The notes under the pieces: generated by a model | Told to the model about the DNA's origin: nothing | Seen by the model: the letters and a program-made list of their open reading frames with translations, nothing else | Database searches by the model: none | Shown: in pieces, positions 54,988 through 63,960 of the stretch | How the letters are laid out: the number at the start of each line of letters is the position of its first letter | Numbering within the stretch: position 1 is the stretch's first letter | Source: JAFLCL01 sp964502175 | GTDB taxonomy: Bacteria; Myxococcota_A; Polyangia; Polyangiales; Sandaracinaceae | Direction of reading: 5' to 3' | Assembly: GCA_964502175.1 (NCBI GenBank) | Contig: CAZCVE010000029.1 | Span: 52,108 to 116,107, forward strand | Length of the DNA stretch: 64,000 nt | Translations under genes and position numbers: made by a program

Positions 54988-57655
54988 CGCGGCGCACGAC
55001 GAGGTCGTGGGCGATCTTGCCGATCGCGGTGACAGAGTCGTTCGTCTGCACGAGCGTCACTGCGCTCACGAGCTTCGCGTCGACGATCGTCTCGGGGCCC
55101 CACGTGCCGCCGGCCAGCGCGTGGCGATGTCGCGCGAGCTTTCCATCGGCGAGCGGGTACGCGACGACGAGCTCGGTGCCCGTGACGATCGCGCCGGGCT
55201 GCGACGCGATGCGAGGAGGTGAGCCCGCGCTCGCGATCGGGGTGAGGGCGAGCGGGCCCGCGCCGCGCAACGCGGGGAGGCCCACGGCGAAGGCGCGCAG
55301 GACGTCGTTCTGGAAGTAGACGACGACGAGACCCTGGGGGCTCGAGACGAGGCTCGGATCCGCGTCTGCGCTCTCGCCCGTGGTGTGCCACACGAAGGCC
55401 GCGTCTTGATCGGCGCTCGCCTGCGCGCCGATCACGATCTTGCCGAGGCCGTCGCGCGCGGCGACGACGAGACCGCTGCTCCACACGGCCGCGCACGCGC
55501 TCGACACGAACGGCGAGCCCGTCGCGCTCCAGCCGTGCCACGTGCCGCCAGCGTTCTTCTGTCGACGACGCAGCACGCGCTTGTTCGTGTCGACGGCCAG
55601 CATCACGACGCAGCCCGAGCCGTCGCGCACGACGGCGGGCGAGCTCAGGAAGCGCTCGCTCCCGTCGAACTCGTCGAACGACGTGAGGTTCTGGTCGGGC
55701 GACTTCTTCGCCCACGCATGGAAGATGCGGCCGTCGTCGGCGCGCGCGAAGAGCTCGAGGCGGGCGTCGTGGTTCGCCACGGCGACGAGCGATCCGTCGA
55801 GGTAGCGGCTCGACTCGAGCTCGACGGACTGGAACGCGAGCGAGCGCGTTCCGTCGTGTCGCGAGAGCGCAGGCACGCCATCGCCGCTCGCGGCGGCGAT
55901 CCACGTGCGTGTGCCCGAGACCACCGCGCTCGGCGCTCGCTCACGCAGCGCCTTGGTGTCGTACGGCGCGCGCGAGCTCCGCGTCGGCACGACGCCGTCG
56001 CCGACGAAGGCCCAGCCGGGGATGGGCACGAGGCCCGCGCGCACGCTGAACGGGTTGTCGAACGAGGCGATCGGCGCCGCTCCCGCGAGCGCGCGCTTCG
56101 CGTCGAGGAAGACCTGCTTGCGCGGAAAGAGCGCGACCGAGTGCGGGTGGTCGGGGTGCGCCCACTGGCCCCAGTGCGCGCGTCCGCCGTGTCGCTCGGA
56201 CGCGTCGAAGAGCGCGTCCACGTAGTCTTCGTTTCGGCCCTCGAGCTCCTTGGGCTTCACCGTCGCCCAGAAGATCTCTTGGAGGGCGAACACCTCGACG
56301 TGGCAGAACCGCTCGCTCGCGTCGGTCGAGCTCTGCATCGCGATCGCGGCGCGGCTCGCGAGCGTGAAGCGCAGCGACATGAAGCCGGAGAACTCCCAAG
56401 GCGTGTCGCGCCTCAGGCGATCGATCTGAGAGAGCATGTCGTCGATCGCCGCGACGTGCTTGTTGCCCTTGGTCGTCACGCAGAGCTCCGACGAGTACGC
56501 CGGCTGCGACTTGCGGCCCTTCGTGTCCTGCACCGAGAGGTAGCGGTGCGCGCCTGGCGTGTCGGCGCGCGTCGAGCCGATCAGCTCCTTCAGCTGATCG
56601 TGGTAGCGCTCCGCGTTGCCGGACTCGACCGCGAGGTAGAGCGCGACCTCGTTGATCTTGTTGTCGGGCCGCGCGAAGTCCGCGGCCTGCCAGCTCGCGT
56701 GCTCGACGCGCGTCGCGACGAACGCCCAGCGCACGCCCTGCGGATCGGGGTACGGGTTGATCATGATCTCGAGGTGTCGGTAGCCGTCGCCTCGGAGCGG
56801 CACGCCCGCGCTGCCGTTCGAGGGGTGCGGTCGCCCCGCGTCGGTCAGGCCGGCCACGTCGGTGAACACCGAGCCGTCGATCAGCTTCGCGCGCACGTCG
56901 TCCCACTTCATCCAGCGAACGCGCTCGCTCAGGCCATACATCGCGCGCACCTCGAGCACGACGGACGCGACGACACCGAGCGAGCCGACGGACACGATCG
57001 CCGCCTCGAACAGCGCGTCGCTCGCCTCGATGCGCACGCCCGGCGCGACGCCATCGAGGAGCTTCACGCCCGAGTCGACGGTGATGCGGCTCGCCGGCTC
57101 GATCCAGACGTCCTTGCCGCCGTGCGTGATCAGGTGGATCGCGCGCACGGTGTCGGCGATCGGCGCGAGATCGAAGTCACCGCCGTGCGTGCCCGTCATG
57201 AACGCGCCGACGACGCGCTGTCCGGAGCGCGACCCCATCGTGATCAACGCGAGGTCCTCGGCCTCGAGCGCATCGATCGCCTCCTTGACCGAGACGAGCC
57301 CACCGATGCGCACGAACGTGCGGTGCTGCTGCTTCACGGCGGCGGCGAGCGCCGTGCCGAGCTTGCTGCTGTAGGTGCTCTTCGCGATCTCGGTGAGCTT
57401 GAGCGAGTCCGCCGCTTGCGAGCTCGCCGGGTCGGTCTGCTCGTCGCGCGCGGGCCCGAGCGACACGTCGCTTCCCGCAGGCGCGTCGCTGAACGACCAA
57501 TACGATCCGACGGCGTGCACGTGCCGGCCTGCGTCGGTCGCGGCTTGGATCCGCTGGCGCAGCTCGGTGAACGTCGCCGGATGTCGCGCGGACTCCGCGT
57601 CGCGAGCCGGGGTGAAGTCGTGCGTCTTGGCCCAGTTGGTCCGCTTGTCCGCCAT
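54977..57655 (-). CDS. FAD-linked lactone-oxidase-like protein fused to a beta-propeller
   Basis: An 892-residue protein from ATG 57655. The N-terminal FAD-binding PCMH domain (about 20-200) and following cap are of the L-gulonolactone/D-arabinono-lactone oxidase type (ELRQRIQAATDAGRHVHAVG, GAFMTGTHGGDF). In the signature VGSYWSFS the His that normally carries covalent FAD is Trp53, so the flavin is probably not covalently bound there. After about residue 550 a repeated Trp/Gly beta structure (RLELFARADDGRIFHAW and WHGWSATGSPF units) suggests a lectin-like propeller. No signal peptide is visible. Substrate unknown; a sugar lactone or polyol is a guess. Confidence 0.82.
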   Translation of the reverse strand: MADKRTNWAKTHDFTPARDAESARHPATFTELRQRIQAATDAGRHVHAVGSYWSFSDAPAGSDVSLGPARDEQTDPASSQAADSLKLTEIAKSTYSSKLGTALAAAVKQQHRTFVRIGGLVSVKEAIDALEAEDLALITMGSRSGQRVVGAFMTGTHGGDFDLAPIADTVRAIHLITHGGKDVWIEPASRITVDSGVKLLDGVAPGVRIEASDALFEAAIVSVGSLGVVASVVLEVRAMYGLSERVRWMKWDDVRAKLIDGSVFTDVAGLTDAGRPHPSNGSAGVPLRGDGYRHLEIMINPYPDPQGVRWAFVATRVEHASWQAADFARPDNKINEVALYLAVESGNAERYHDQLKELIGSTRADTPGAHRYLSVQDTKGRKSQPAYSSELCVTTKGNKHVAAIDDMLSQIDRLRRDTPWEFSGFMSLRFTLASRAAIAMQSSTDASERFCHVEVFALQEIFWATVKPKELEGRNEDYVDALFDASERHGGRAHWGQWAHPDHPHSVALFPRKQVFLDAKRALAGAAPIASFDNPFSVRAGLVPIPGWAFVGDGVVPTRSSRAPYDTKALRERAPSAVVSGTRTWIAAASGDGVPALSRHDGTRSLAFQSVELESSRYLDGSLVAVANHDARLELFARADDGRIFHAWAKKSPDQNLTSFDEFDGSERFLSSPAVVRDGSGCVVMLAVDTNKRVLRRRQKNAGGTWHGWSATGSPFVSSACAAVWSSGLVVAARDGLGKIVIGAQASADQDAAFVWHTTGESADADPSLVSSPQGLVVVYFQNDVLRAFAVGLPALRGAGPLALTPIASAGSPPRIASQPGAIVTGTELVVAYPLADGKLARHRHALAGGTWGPETIVDAKLVSAVTLVQTNDSVTAIGKIAHDLVVRRVIV

Positions 57656-57738
57656 GCGCGGACTGTCGCCGCGATCGGGCGGAGATCGCAACGTGATCAG
57701 GACGCGACGGGGATGCGATCGGGTCGCGATGCGCAGGC

Positions 57739-57765
57739 GACGACAGCGTGATCCGGGCTGTCGTC
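57739..57765. promoter_or_regulatory. inverted repeat in divergent intergenic region
   Basis: GACGACAG-N11-CTGTCGTC is a perfect 8-base inverted repeat between the flavoprotein gene and the Cys-rich lipoprotein gene. The 10-base word CAGCGTGATC occurs inside it at 57744 and again at 57780. It may be an operator for either gene; no protein is assigned. Confidence 0.3.
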
Positions 57766-57830
57766 TTCCAGGGTCCGCGCAGCGTGATCGTTGTTCCTCT
57801 CCGGGGACGGTCGGGCGATAGTCGCGGCGC

Positions 57831-58961
57831 ATGCGGTCGATGGCACTTCTCTTCGTCTTCGTGGCGTCCGCGATCTTCGTCGCCGGGTGCCAGACGCACC
57901 ACGTGACGGACTGCGATCCTCCGTGTACCGCGCAGGATCGCGCGCGCTTCGTCGACTGCGTCGCCAACGGATCGGCGACGTGCACCGCGGGCAGTCGGCG
58001 CTGCTGCGCGAGGTCGATGGGGTGCGTGGGCACGCTCGAGGATCAGACCGTCGTGTCCGACGCCGAGTGCGTGCAGGTCGTCGAGGAGGCGTGCTGGCGG
58101 CCGTGCTTCGAGATGGATCAGGTGCTCTTCGACGGCTGCATGCGCACCGGAAGTGCCGCGTGCGCGGCGGGCGACGACTTCTGCTGCGGCGATGGGCTCG
58201 ACTGTCTCGGTGAGCTCGAGATCGACGCCGAGACCACGCTCGTGATCAGCGCTGAGGGCTGCTGCGGCGACGACGACGACTGCTTCGACGACGAGCGGTG
58301 CGACACCGAGACGTACGAGTGTGTGGTCGGCACGTCGACGGGCTTCTGCGGCGACGAGATCCAGCAGCCGACCGAAGGGTGCGACGACGGCGATCCGTTC
58401 ACGAACGAGTGCGACTACGGCCTCATGAGCTGCGAGGTCTGCACGGAGGACTGCGTGCTCGGGCCCGGCGAGCCGTCGTTCTGCGGCGACGGCGAGATCG
58501 ACGAGGCCAATGGTGAAGAGTGCGATCCGCCCGGCACGGCTGGCTGCGATCCGATGTGCTTCCTCCCGCCGCCCGGCGACTGCACCAACATGCGGGCCGA
58601 CGGCGACGAGACCGACGTCGACTGCGGCGGCTCGTGCATGCCCTGCGCGCCGGGGCAGATGTGCCGCGACGACCTCGACTGCGGCGTGATGCCGATGCCG
58701 CTCTGCTCGGTCGAGCCGTTCTGCGACACCGAGGTCGGCCGCTGCCGCGAGCTCGTCTGCGATGACGGCTTCGCGTGCACCGTCGACATGTGCGTGGGCA
58801 CGGCTGGCTGCTCGAGCTTCGCGCCCGACATGGACAGCGATGGCTTCGACTGCCGCGACGACTGTGACGACACGAACCGGGCTGCCAACCCGGACAACCC
58901 GGACGACCCCTGCGACCTCGTCGACAACGACTGCGACGATCTCGTGGACGAGGACTGCTGA
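57831..58961 (+). CDS. Cys-rich lipoprotein with MopE-like tail
   Basis: A 376-residue lipoprotein (FVAGC, Cys20). An in-frame ATG nine bases later is equally plausible. Two internally similar Cys-rich modules open the protein (CTAQDRARFVDC and CFEMDQVLFDGC). Disulfide-repeat-like CGD(E/G) segments follow. A MopE-type metal-binding end has DMDSDGFDCRDDCDDT and CDLVDNDCDDLVDEDC. Surface calcium binding is inferred. Its stop is followed after one base by the GTG of the OmpA-family gene, so the two are surely co-transcribed. It opens the three-gene envelope unit 57831-63158. Confidence 0.82.
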   Translation: MRSMALLFVFVASAIFVAGCQTHHVTDCDPPCTAQDRARFVDCVANGSATCTAGSRRCCARSMGCVGTLEDQTVVSDAECVQVVEEACWRPCFEMDQVLFDGCMRTGSAACAAGDDFCCGDGLDCLGELEIDAETTLVISAEGCCGDDDDCFDDERCDTETYECVVGTSTGFCGDEIQQPTEGCDDGDPFTNECDYGLMSCEVCTEDCVLGPGEPSFCGDGEIDEANGEECDPPGTAGCDPMCFLPPPGDCTNMRADGDETDVDCGGSCMPCAPGQMCRDDLDCGVMPMPLCSVEPFCDTEVGRCRELVCDDGFACTVDMCVGTAGCSSFAPDMDSDGFDCRDDCDDTNRAANPDNPDDPCDLVDNDCDDLVDEDC

Positions 58962-58962
58962 C

Positions 58963-60696
58963 GTGATCGCCCGACTCTTCACGTGCCTCGCGATCGCCGG
59001 TGCCTGCGTCGCGAGCCTCCCCGCGGCGGTCGCTGCGCAGGGCGTCACGCTCGATCAGTACCGAGCCGCCGAGACGCTGCGCGATGGCTTCGTCGTCACG
59101 CGGCCCGTGGGCCTCGGGCACCTCGGTGTCTCGGCGTCTCTGCACATCGACTACGCGCTCGAGCCGCTGCGCGCGTCCTCCAGCATGTCGGGCGCGACGC
59201 TCGTCGAGCACCAGCTCACGGGTCAGGTCGGCGGCGCGATCGGGATCTTCGATGGCTTCGTGATCGCGCTGCGCGTGCCCGTCGTGCTCGTGATGAGCGG
59301 TCGCGGTCAGGACGCGGGCGATCCGTTCAGGCGCGATCCGGGCGCGACGGGCGCGGGCCTCGGCGACCTGGCGCTCTCGTTCCGCGCGGTGCTGCTCGAC
59401 GACTCGATCCTCGGCCTCGCGATCCAGACCGAGGCGACGATCCCGACGGCCGAGGGAACGAACGCCGGTCAGGACCTCGTGGGAGAAGCGGGTGTCTCGT
59501 TCACGCCGGAGCTCGTCGGTGAGCTCCGCTTCGACCCCGTCCAGATCACCGCGAACGTCGGCGCACGGTTCCGCGAGCGCGCGCTCTTCGCGGCGCTGCG
59601 TGTCGAGCACGAGCTCACGTGGGCGCTGCGCATCGGCGTCGACGTGATCGAAGACGTCCTCGACCTCTCGCTCGAGGGCTTCGGCGCGACACCCTTCAAC
59701 CGCTTCGGCAACGGGACGACATCTCCGGTCGAGCTCCTGCTCGGCGCGCGCGTGCGACCGATCGCGCCGCTCTACCTGGGCCTCGCGGGCGGCCTCGGTC
59801 TCGGTGATGGATACGGAACGCCTGTGTTCCGCGGCAGCTTCGTGATCGGCTTCACGGACCTGGGTTCGATGAGCTCGGACGGCGGCGTGCCCGACGGCGA
59901 GGGAGCCGTCGACGCGAGCGACACGGCCGACACGCACGACACGGTCGACGCGAGCGACGCGAGCGACGCGGTCGACACGAGCGACACGACGACGACGGCG
60001 ACGACCGACACGACGGCTGATGCCGCGAGGGAGTCAGTCCCGGAGATCCACGCGGAGCCGCCCGTGCGGGCCGAGTACGGACAGCTCGATCGCGACGGTG
60101 ACCGGATCGTCGACGCGGAGGATCGCTGCGTGCTCGACCGCGAGGACTACGACGAGATCCAGGACGAGGACGGCTGTCCCGAGGATAACGCGGACGAAGA
60201 TGCGGTGGCCGATGCGACCGACGTCTGTCCGCTCACCGCCGGTGTCGTGACCGACGATCCCACGACGACCGGCTGCCCCGAGCGCGCCTACATCGGCGAG
60301 CGCGGCGCGATCATCATCCGTGATCGGGTCGAGTTCGCGAGCGGCAGCGATCGCATCCTGCGCCAGAGCGAGCCGGTGCTGAACGACGTGCTCAGCATCC
60401 TCGTGAGCGCGACCGACGTGACGCGCGTGCGCATCGAAGGTCACACCGACGATCAGGGCACGGATCGCGCGAACATCCGTCTCTCCCGCTCGCGCGCGGC
60501 GAGCGTGCGTCGCTGGCTCATCGCGCACGGCCTCTCGGCCGATCGCCTCGAGGCCTGGGGCTGCGGCGAGTTCCACGCGCTCGATCCCGCGCACACGCGC
60601 GCCGCGCGGCAGACGAACCGGCGCGTCGAGTTCTTCGTCGTCGCGCCGAGATCGAGCGACCTCGTCTTGCGCGATCGCTGCGTGGAGGCGCCATGA
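58963..60696 (+). CDS. OmpA-family outer-membrane protein with Asp/Thr linker
   Basis: A 577-residue exported protein from GTG 58963, one base after the preceding stop. The signal peptide ends near AAVAAQG (about residue 26). An N-terminal barrel-like domain (about 27-300) has alternating hydrophobic strands. A repetitive acidic linker (VDASD, DTSDTTTT; about 310-355) and a DxDxD thrombospondin-type-3-like segment (LDRDGDRIVDAED) follow. The OmpA peptidoglycan-binding domain (about 445-560) has VRIEGHTDDQGTD and RLSRSRAASVRRWL and ends ARQTNRRVEFF. It probably tethers the outer membrane to peptidoglycan. Its stop overlaps the next gene's start (ATGA). Confidence 0.9.
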   Translation: MIARLFTCLAIAGACVASLPAAVAAQGVTLDQYRAAETLRDGFVVTRPVGLGHLGVSASLHIDYALEPLRASSSMSGATLVEHQLTGQVGGAIGIFDGFVIALRVPVVLVMSGRGQDAGDPFRRDPGATGAGLGDLALSFRAVLLDDSILGLAIQTEATIPTAEGTNAGQDLVGEAGVSFTPELVGELRFDPVQITANVGARFRERALFAALRVEHELTWALRIGVDVIEDVLDLSLEGFGATPFNRFGNGTTSPVELLLGARVRPIAPLYLGLAGGLGLGDGYGTPVFRGSFVIGFTDLGSMSSDGGVPDGEGAVDASDTADTHDTVDASDASDAVDTSDTTTTATTDTTADAARESVPEIHAEPPVRAEYGQLDRDGDRIVDAEDRCVLDREDYDEIQDEDGCPEDNADEDAVADATDVCPLTAGVVTDDPTTTGCPERAYIGERGAIIIRDRVEFASGSDRILRQSEPVLNDVLSILVSATDVTRVRIEGHTDDQGTDRANIRLSRSRAASVRRWLIAHGLSADRLEAWGCGEFHALDPAHTRAARQTNRRVEFFVVAPRSSDLVLRDRCVEAP

Positions 60697-63158
60697 GCGC
60701 GCGCATCACCACGGCGCTGATCACCACCTCGCTGGTCACCTCGCTGGCGTGTCTCCTCGTGCCGCTGTTCGCCTCGCGCGCGAGCGCGCAAGAGCTCGAG
60801 GCCTACACGGTGGCCGAAGGCGAGACCTGCGCCACGATCGCCGAGCGCGTCTATGGCAGCCCGCGCGCCTACGATCGCATCCACGCGCACAACTCCGATC
60901 TCGGGCCCCTCCCGCATCACCTCCATGCGGGACAAGTGCTGCAGCTCCCGATGCCGCGGGCGCGCGGCGTCGACGCGACCGTGACGGATGCGCGCGGCAG
61001 CGTGCGTCGACAAGCACCATCTCAGCCCGCGTGGGCCGGCGCACGCGTCGGCGACGAGCTCGGCAGCGGTGCGCGCGTGAGCACGGGTGAGCGATCGAGC
61101 GCGGAGCTGACGTTTCGATCGTCGGCGGTGGCGGCGATCCGCGCGGAGACGCTCGTGATCGTGCACGGCACGTCCCTCGAGCGCGTGCGCGAGGAAGGCA
61201 CGCGCGCGACGGTGCGTGAGGGATCGGTGCTCAGTCGTCTGTCGAGCTTGTCGGGCGGCGCGCCGCTCGCGATCGAGACACCGACGGCCGAGGTCCAGGT
61301 CGGGCAGGGAGAGACCGCGGTGCGTGTTGGTCGTGACGGGTCGACCGGCGTGTCTGCGCTGCGCGGCGCCTCGGCGCACGTGCGCGGCACGAACGACACG
61401 AGCGTGATCGAGGTGCCCGTCGGGCAAGGAACGCACGTGCGTCGCGGCCGTCCTCCGACGCCGCCGCGTCCGCTACCGACGCCGCCGACGTGGGTCTCGA
61501 CCGAGCGCGCGTTCCTCGGCCTCGCGCCCACCGCGACGGAGCTCGGCGGCGGTACGGTGACGGGCATGTGGGCCGCCGTCACTGGCGCTGCCAGCTATCA
61601 CGTGGAGATCGCGCATCGTGAGGATGGCCGCGATCTGGTGTTTGCCGGGAACGTGCCGAGCAGCGTGACTCGGTTCGAGGCGCACGGACTTCCGCCGGGC
61701 CGCTACTTCGTTCGCGTCGCGACCATCGACGCCGAGCTGCTCGAAGGACGTCCCGCGGATCCCGTCGCGATCGACGTGATCGGTGTCGAGCTCGTGCCGC
61801 CCGGCGTCACCGTGCCGGCCGCTGCGGCGAGCGACTCGCTCTCGGAGCTGGAGCTCTTCGATGGGCTGGCGGATCGCGCGATGACCCTCACGGCCGCGCC
61901 GCCTCGCGAGCCCGTGCTCGTGGGCACGCGCGTGGTCGTGCCGACGGGCGTGGTGTGCGCGGTCGGCGCGAGCGAGCCGAGCGCGGAGCTCGTGCTGACG
62001 AACGCAGGCGATGGCTACCTCACGTGCGTCCGCGATGGCGCCAACGTGGTGGGCTTCGATCTTCGCGTCGTCGCGATGCGCGCGCGCGTGCTCGATCGTG
62101 CGGGCGTGGAGATCACGCGTCTGCCGCGCACGAGCGCGACCGACGTGATGATCGAGATCGACGCGGGCGCGCTCGATCGCGCTGCGCTCGCGCTGCGCGC
62201 GACCGGTGGTGAGGCGACCACGCCGACGTTCGATGCGGAGGGTCGCTTGTTCACGACGCTCACGCCGACGGCCGACGTCGCGGGCCCGCTCACGCTCGTG
62301 GTCGGCCCCGCACCGTCGAGAGGGGGCGCGCCCGACTCGGTGCTCGCGAGCGTGGAGCTCGCGGTCGATGATCCCGCGCCGCCCCCCGAGCCCGTCACAC
62401 CGCCCGAGCCTTCCGAGGCCCCGCGTCTGCTCGCGCTGCAGGAAGGGCTCGGGACGCAGGCGATGCCCAGCTGGGTGGGCCTGCGCGACGAGCAGCGCAC
62501 GGGCATCGGCGGGATCCTCGGCGTGATGGTCGCGAGCGCGCGCCTCGGTGAGCCGTCGCCGCGCGTGCGGGTGATCGGCGGCGCGACGGCGGGCCTCTTC
62601 GACGACTACCTCCGGATCAGCGCGGTCGCGCCGCTCGACATCGTCGGACAGGGGTCGCGCGATGCGGATCGGGGCGCGCGCGATCTCTACGTCTCGCTCG
62701 GCTCTCGCCTGCTCGCGCCGACGCCTTTGGCGAGCGAGCCGGCGGGGCAGGGTGTGGGCCTCGCGCTCGAGCTCGGCATGTGGGCGCCGACCGCGGGTGC
62801 GTCGGGCCTCGATCGAGGTCGCTTGATGTTCGCCGTCGATGGCTCGCTCCGCTTCGCGGAGCGCTTCGTGATCCGCACGCGACAGTCGGGCATCTTCGAT
62901 CTCGTCGACGACGGCAGCATGCTTTGGGCGAGCGCGTACGGCTTCGACGTCGGCATCACGGGTCCGCTCTCGCTCGGTCTCGAGGGCACGATGACGATCG
63001 GCCGCGAGGCCGCGACGGACTGGTTCGCGGGCGGCGTCGGCCTCGGGCTCGGGCTCGACTTCCACCCGGTCGTGATCTCGCTCGCGGGCCGCGTCGGGTT
63101 CGGCGACGACCTCTGGCCGCAGGGCACGGGCGCGCTGAACGTCCGCGCGTCGTTCTGA
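60693..63158 (+). CDS. LysM-FecR protein with predicted C-terminal beta-barrel
   Basis: An 821-residue exported protein whose ATG overlaps the OmpA-family stop by four bases. The signal peptide ends in ASAQE (about residue 32). A LysM domain follows (about 36-87: YTVAEGETCATIAERVYGS and AGQVLQLPMP). A FecR-like beta domain (about 105-245) has SSAELTFRSSAVAAIRA and IETPTAEVQVGQGETAVRV. Ig-like segments come next, then a final 170 residues of alternating strands (SLGLEGTMTIGR, ISLAGRVGFG). The protein ends in Phe (VRASF), as outer-membrane barrels do. Peptidoglycan binding is expected from LysM; a trans-envelope role is inferred. Confidence 0.82.
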   Translation: MSARITTALITTSLVTSLACLLVPLFASRASAQELEAYTVAEGETCATIAERVYGSPRAYDRIHAHNSDLGPLPHHLHAGQVLQLPMPRARGVDATVTDARGSVRRQAPSQPAWAGARVGDELGSGARVSTGERSSAELTFRSSAVAAIRAETLVIVHGTSLERVREEGTRATVREGSVLSRLSSLSGGAPLAIETPTAEVQVGQGETAVRVGRDGSTGVSALRGASAHVRGTNDTSVIEVPVGQGTHVRRGRPPTPPRPLPTPPTWVSTERAFLGLAPTATELGGGTVTGMWAAVTGAASYHVEIAHREDGRDLVFAGNVPSSVTRFEAHGLPPGRYFVRVATIDAELLEGRPADPVAIDVIGVELVPPGVTVPAAAASDSLSELELFDGLADRAMTLTAAPPREPVLVGTRVVVPTGVVCAVGASEPSAELVLTNAGDGYLTCVRDGANVVGFDLRVVAMRARVLDRAGVEITRLPRTSATDVMIEIDAGALDRAALALRATGGEATTPTFDAEGRLFTTLTPTADVAGPLTLVVGPAPSRGGAPDSVLASVELAVDDPAPPPEPVTPPEPSEAPRLLALQEGLGTQAMPSWVGLRDEQRTGIGGILGVMVASARLGEPSPRVRVIGGATAGLFDDYLRISAVAPLDIVGQGSRDADRGARDLYVSLGSRLLAPTPLASEPAGQGVGLALELGMWAPTAGASGLDRGRLMFAVDGSLRFAERFVIRTRQSGIFDLVDDGSMLWASAYGFDVGITGPLSLGLEGTMTIGREAATDWFAGGVGLGLGLDFHPVVISLAGRVGFGDDLWPQGTGALNVRASF

Positions 63159-63171
63159 CTGATCTCCGTCA
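63156..63171. terminator. hairpin over convergent stop codons
   Basis: A stem CTGACTGA/TCAGTCGG (one wobble pair, 6-base loop; full stem 63155-63176) spans both the LysM-FecR stop (63156-63158) and the PAP2 stop (63169-63171). It could be a bidirectional terminator, though without T runs. Confidence 0.4.
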
Positions 63172-63765
63172 GTCGGCGGGTGGCCCGCCGGGCGCGCTCG
63201 CTTCGTTCGCCGTGGCTGCGTCCTTGGTCTCGTCGCCGCGGTACCAGCGGTTGATCGCCCACACCGTGATCGCGCCGTAGACGAGCCCGAGCAGCGTGCC
63301 CACGCCGACGTCCGTCGGGTAGTGCATGCCGTTGTGCACGCGCGAGAACGCCATGAGCACGGCGAAGCCCACGGCGAGCGGCCAGGCGCGCGGGTAGTGC
63401 CAGGCGAGCACCAGCGCGAGCGCTGCCGTAGTCGCCGCATGGCTCGAGGGGAACGACGAGTCCTCGAAGCGATAGCCGATCGGCACGATCGCGTCGGGGT
63501 GCGCGACCCACGGGCGCAGGCGCAGATCGAAGACGGCGACGAGCGCGTGCTTGAGGAAGAGCTCCGTCACGACCGTGTGGATCGCGAGGGCGGCGAAGAC
63601 CGCGAGGGTGACGCGTCGGGCGCGGCGACGATCGAACATCCAAGCGAGCGCGAGCACGCCGACCCACAGCGCGACGAGACACGGCACGTCGCAGACGAAC
63701 TCCGTCACACGATCGATCGTCCCGGCGCCGAGGCCGTTGATCATCACAGCGAGGTCGCGATCCAT
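63169..63765 (-). CDS. PAP2-family membrane phosphatase
   Basis: A 198-residue integral membrane phosphatase, possibly acting on undecaprenyl-pyrophosphate or phosphatidic acid. The three PAP2 motifs are present: Lys72 with Arg84-Pro85 (KHALVAVFDLRLRP), PSSH at 106-109 with His109, and SRVHNGMHYPTD with Arg142, His148 and Asp152. About five membrane segments surround them. The ATG at 63765 is favoured by length. It converges on the LysM-FecR gene over a hairpin. Its substrate cannot be read from sequence. Confidence 0.9.
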   Translation of the reverse strand: MDRDLAVMINGLGAGTIDRVTEFVCDVPCLVALWVGVLALAWMFDRRRARRVTLAVFAALAIHTVVTELFLKHALVAVFDLRLRPWVAHPDAIVPIGYRFEDSSFPSSHAATTAALALVLAWHYPRAWPLAVGFAVLMAFSRVHNGMHYPTDVGVGTLLGLVYGAITVWAINRWYRGDETKDAATANEASAPGGPPAD

Positions 63766-63772
63766 CGCGCTC

Positions 63773-63852
63773 GATGATCAATGCTCAGAGAACAATTTCC
63801 AGAAGAATCCCGCTTGATGATCATGCTCAGAGAACAATTTCCAGGAGAATCC
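63773..63852. repeat. AT-richer direct repeat pair
   Basis: Two copies of a 37-38-base unit lie at 63773-63810 and 63816-63852. Each begins GATGATCA and contains CTCAGAGAACAATTTCCAG. They differ by one inserted base and one substitution. The unit is clearly richer in A/T than its surroundings. It lies just upstream of the PAP2 gene. Read on the minus strand the copies encode the same peptide GF(S/F)WKLFSEH twice. Confidence 0.8.
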
Positions 63853-63960
63853 GGGTTGGCCGAGCTCAGCGCGGTCGTGGTGTGTCTTGGAGCGCATCTC
63901 ACGCTCGAACACGGCCCTCACCACGCCGAATCCCGTCTCGCGCGCCACAAACGCGTCCAT
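63778..63960 (-). CDS. possible short ORF ending in duplicated WKLFSEH
   Basis: From an ATG at 63960 a 60-residue frame reads MDAFVARETGFGVVRAVF and ends with two copies of a GFxWKLFSEH peptide encoded by the direct repeat. No ribosome-binding site or known family is evident. It may be a real small gene, a fragment of a repeated element or chance. The remaining bases to the right edge show nothing else. Confidence 0.3.
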   Translation of the reverse strand: MDAFVARETGFGVVRAVFEREMRSKTHHDRAELGQPGFSWKLFSEHDHQAGFFWKLFSEH

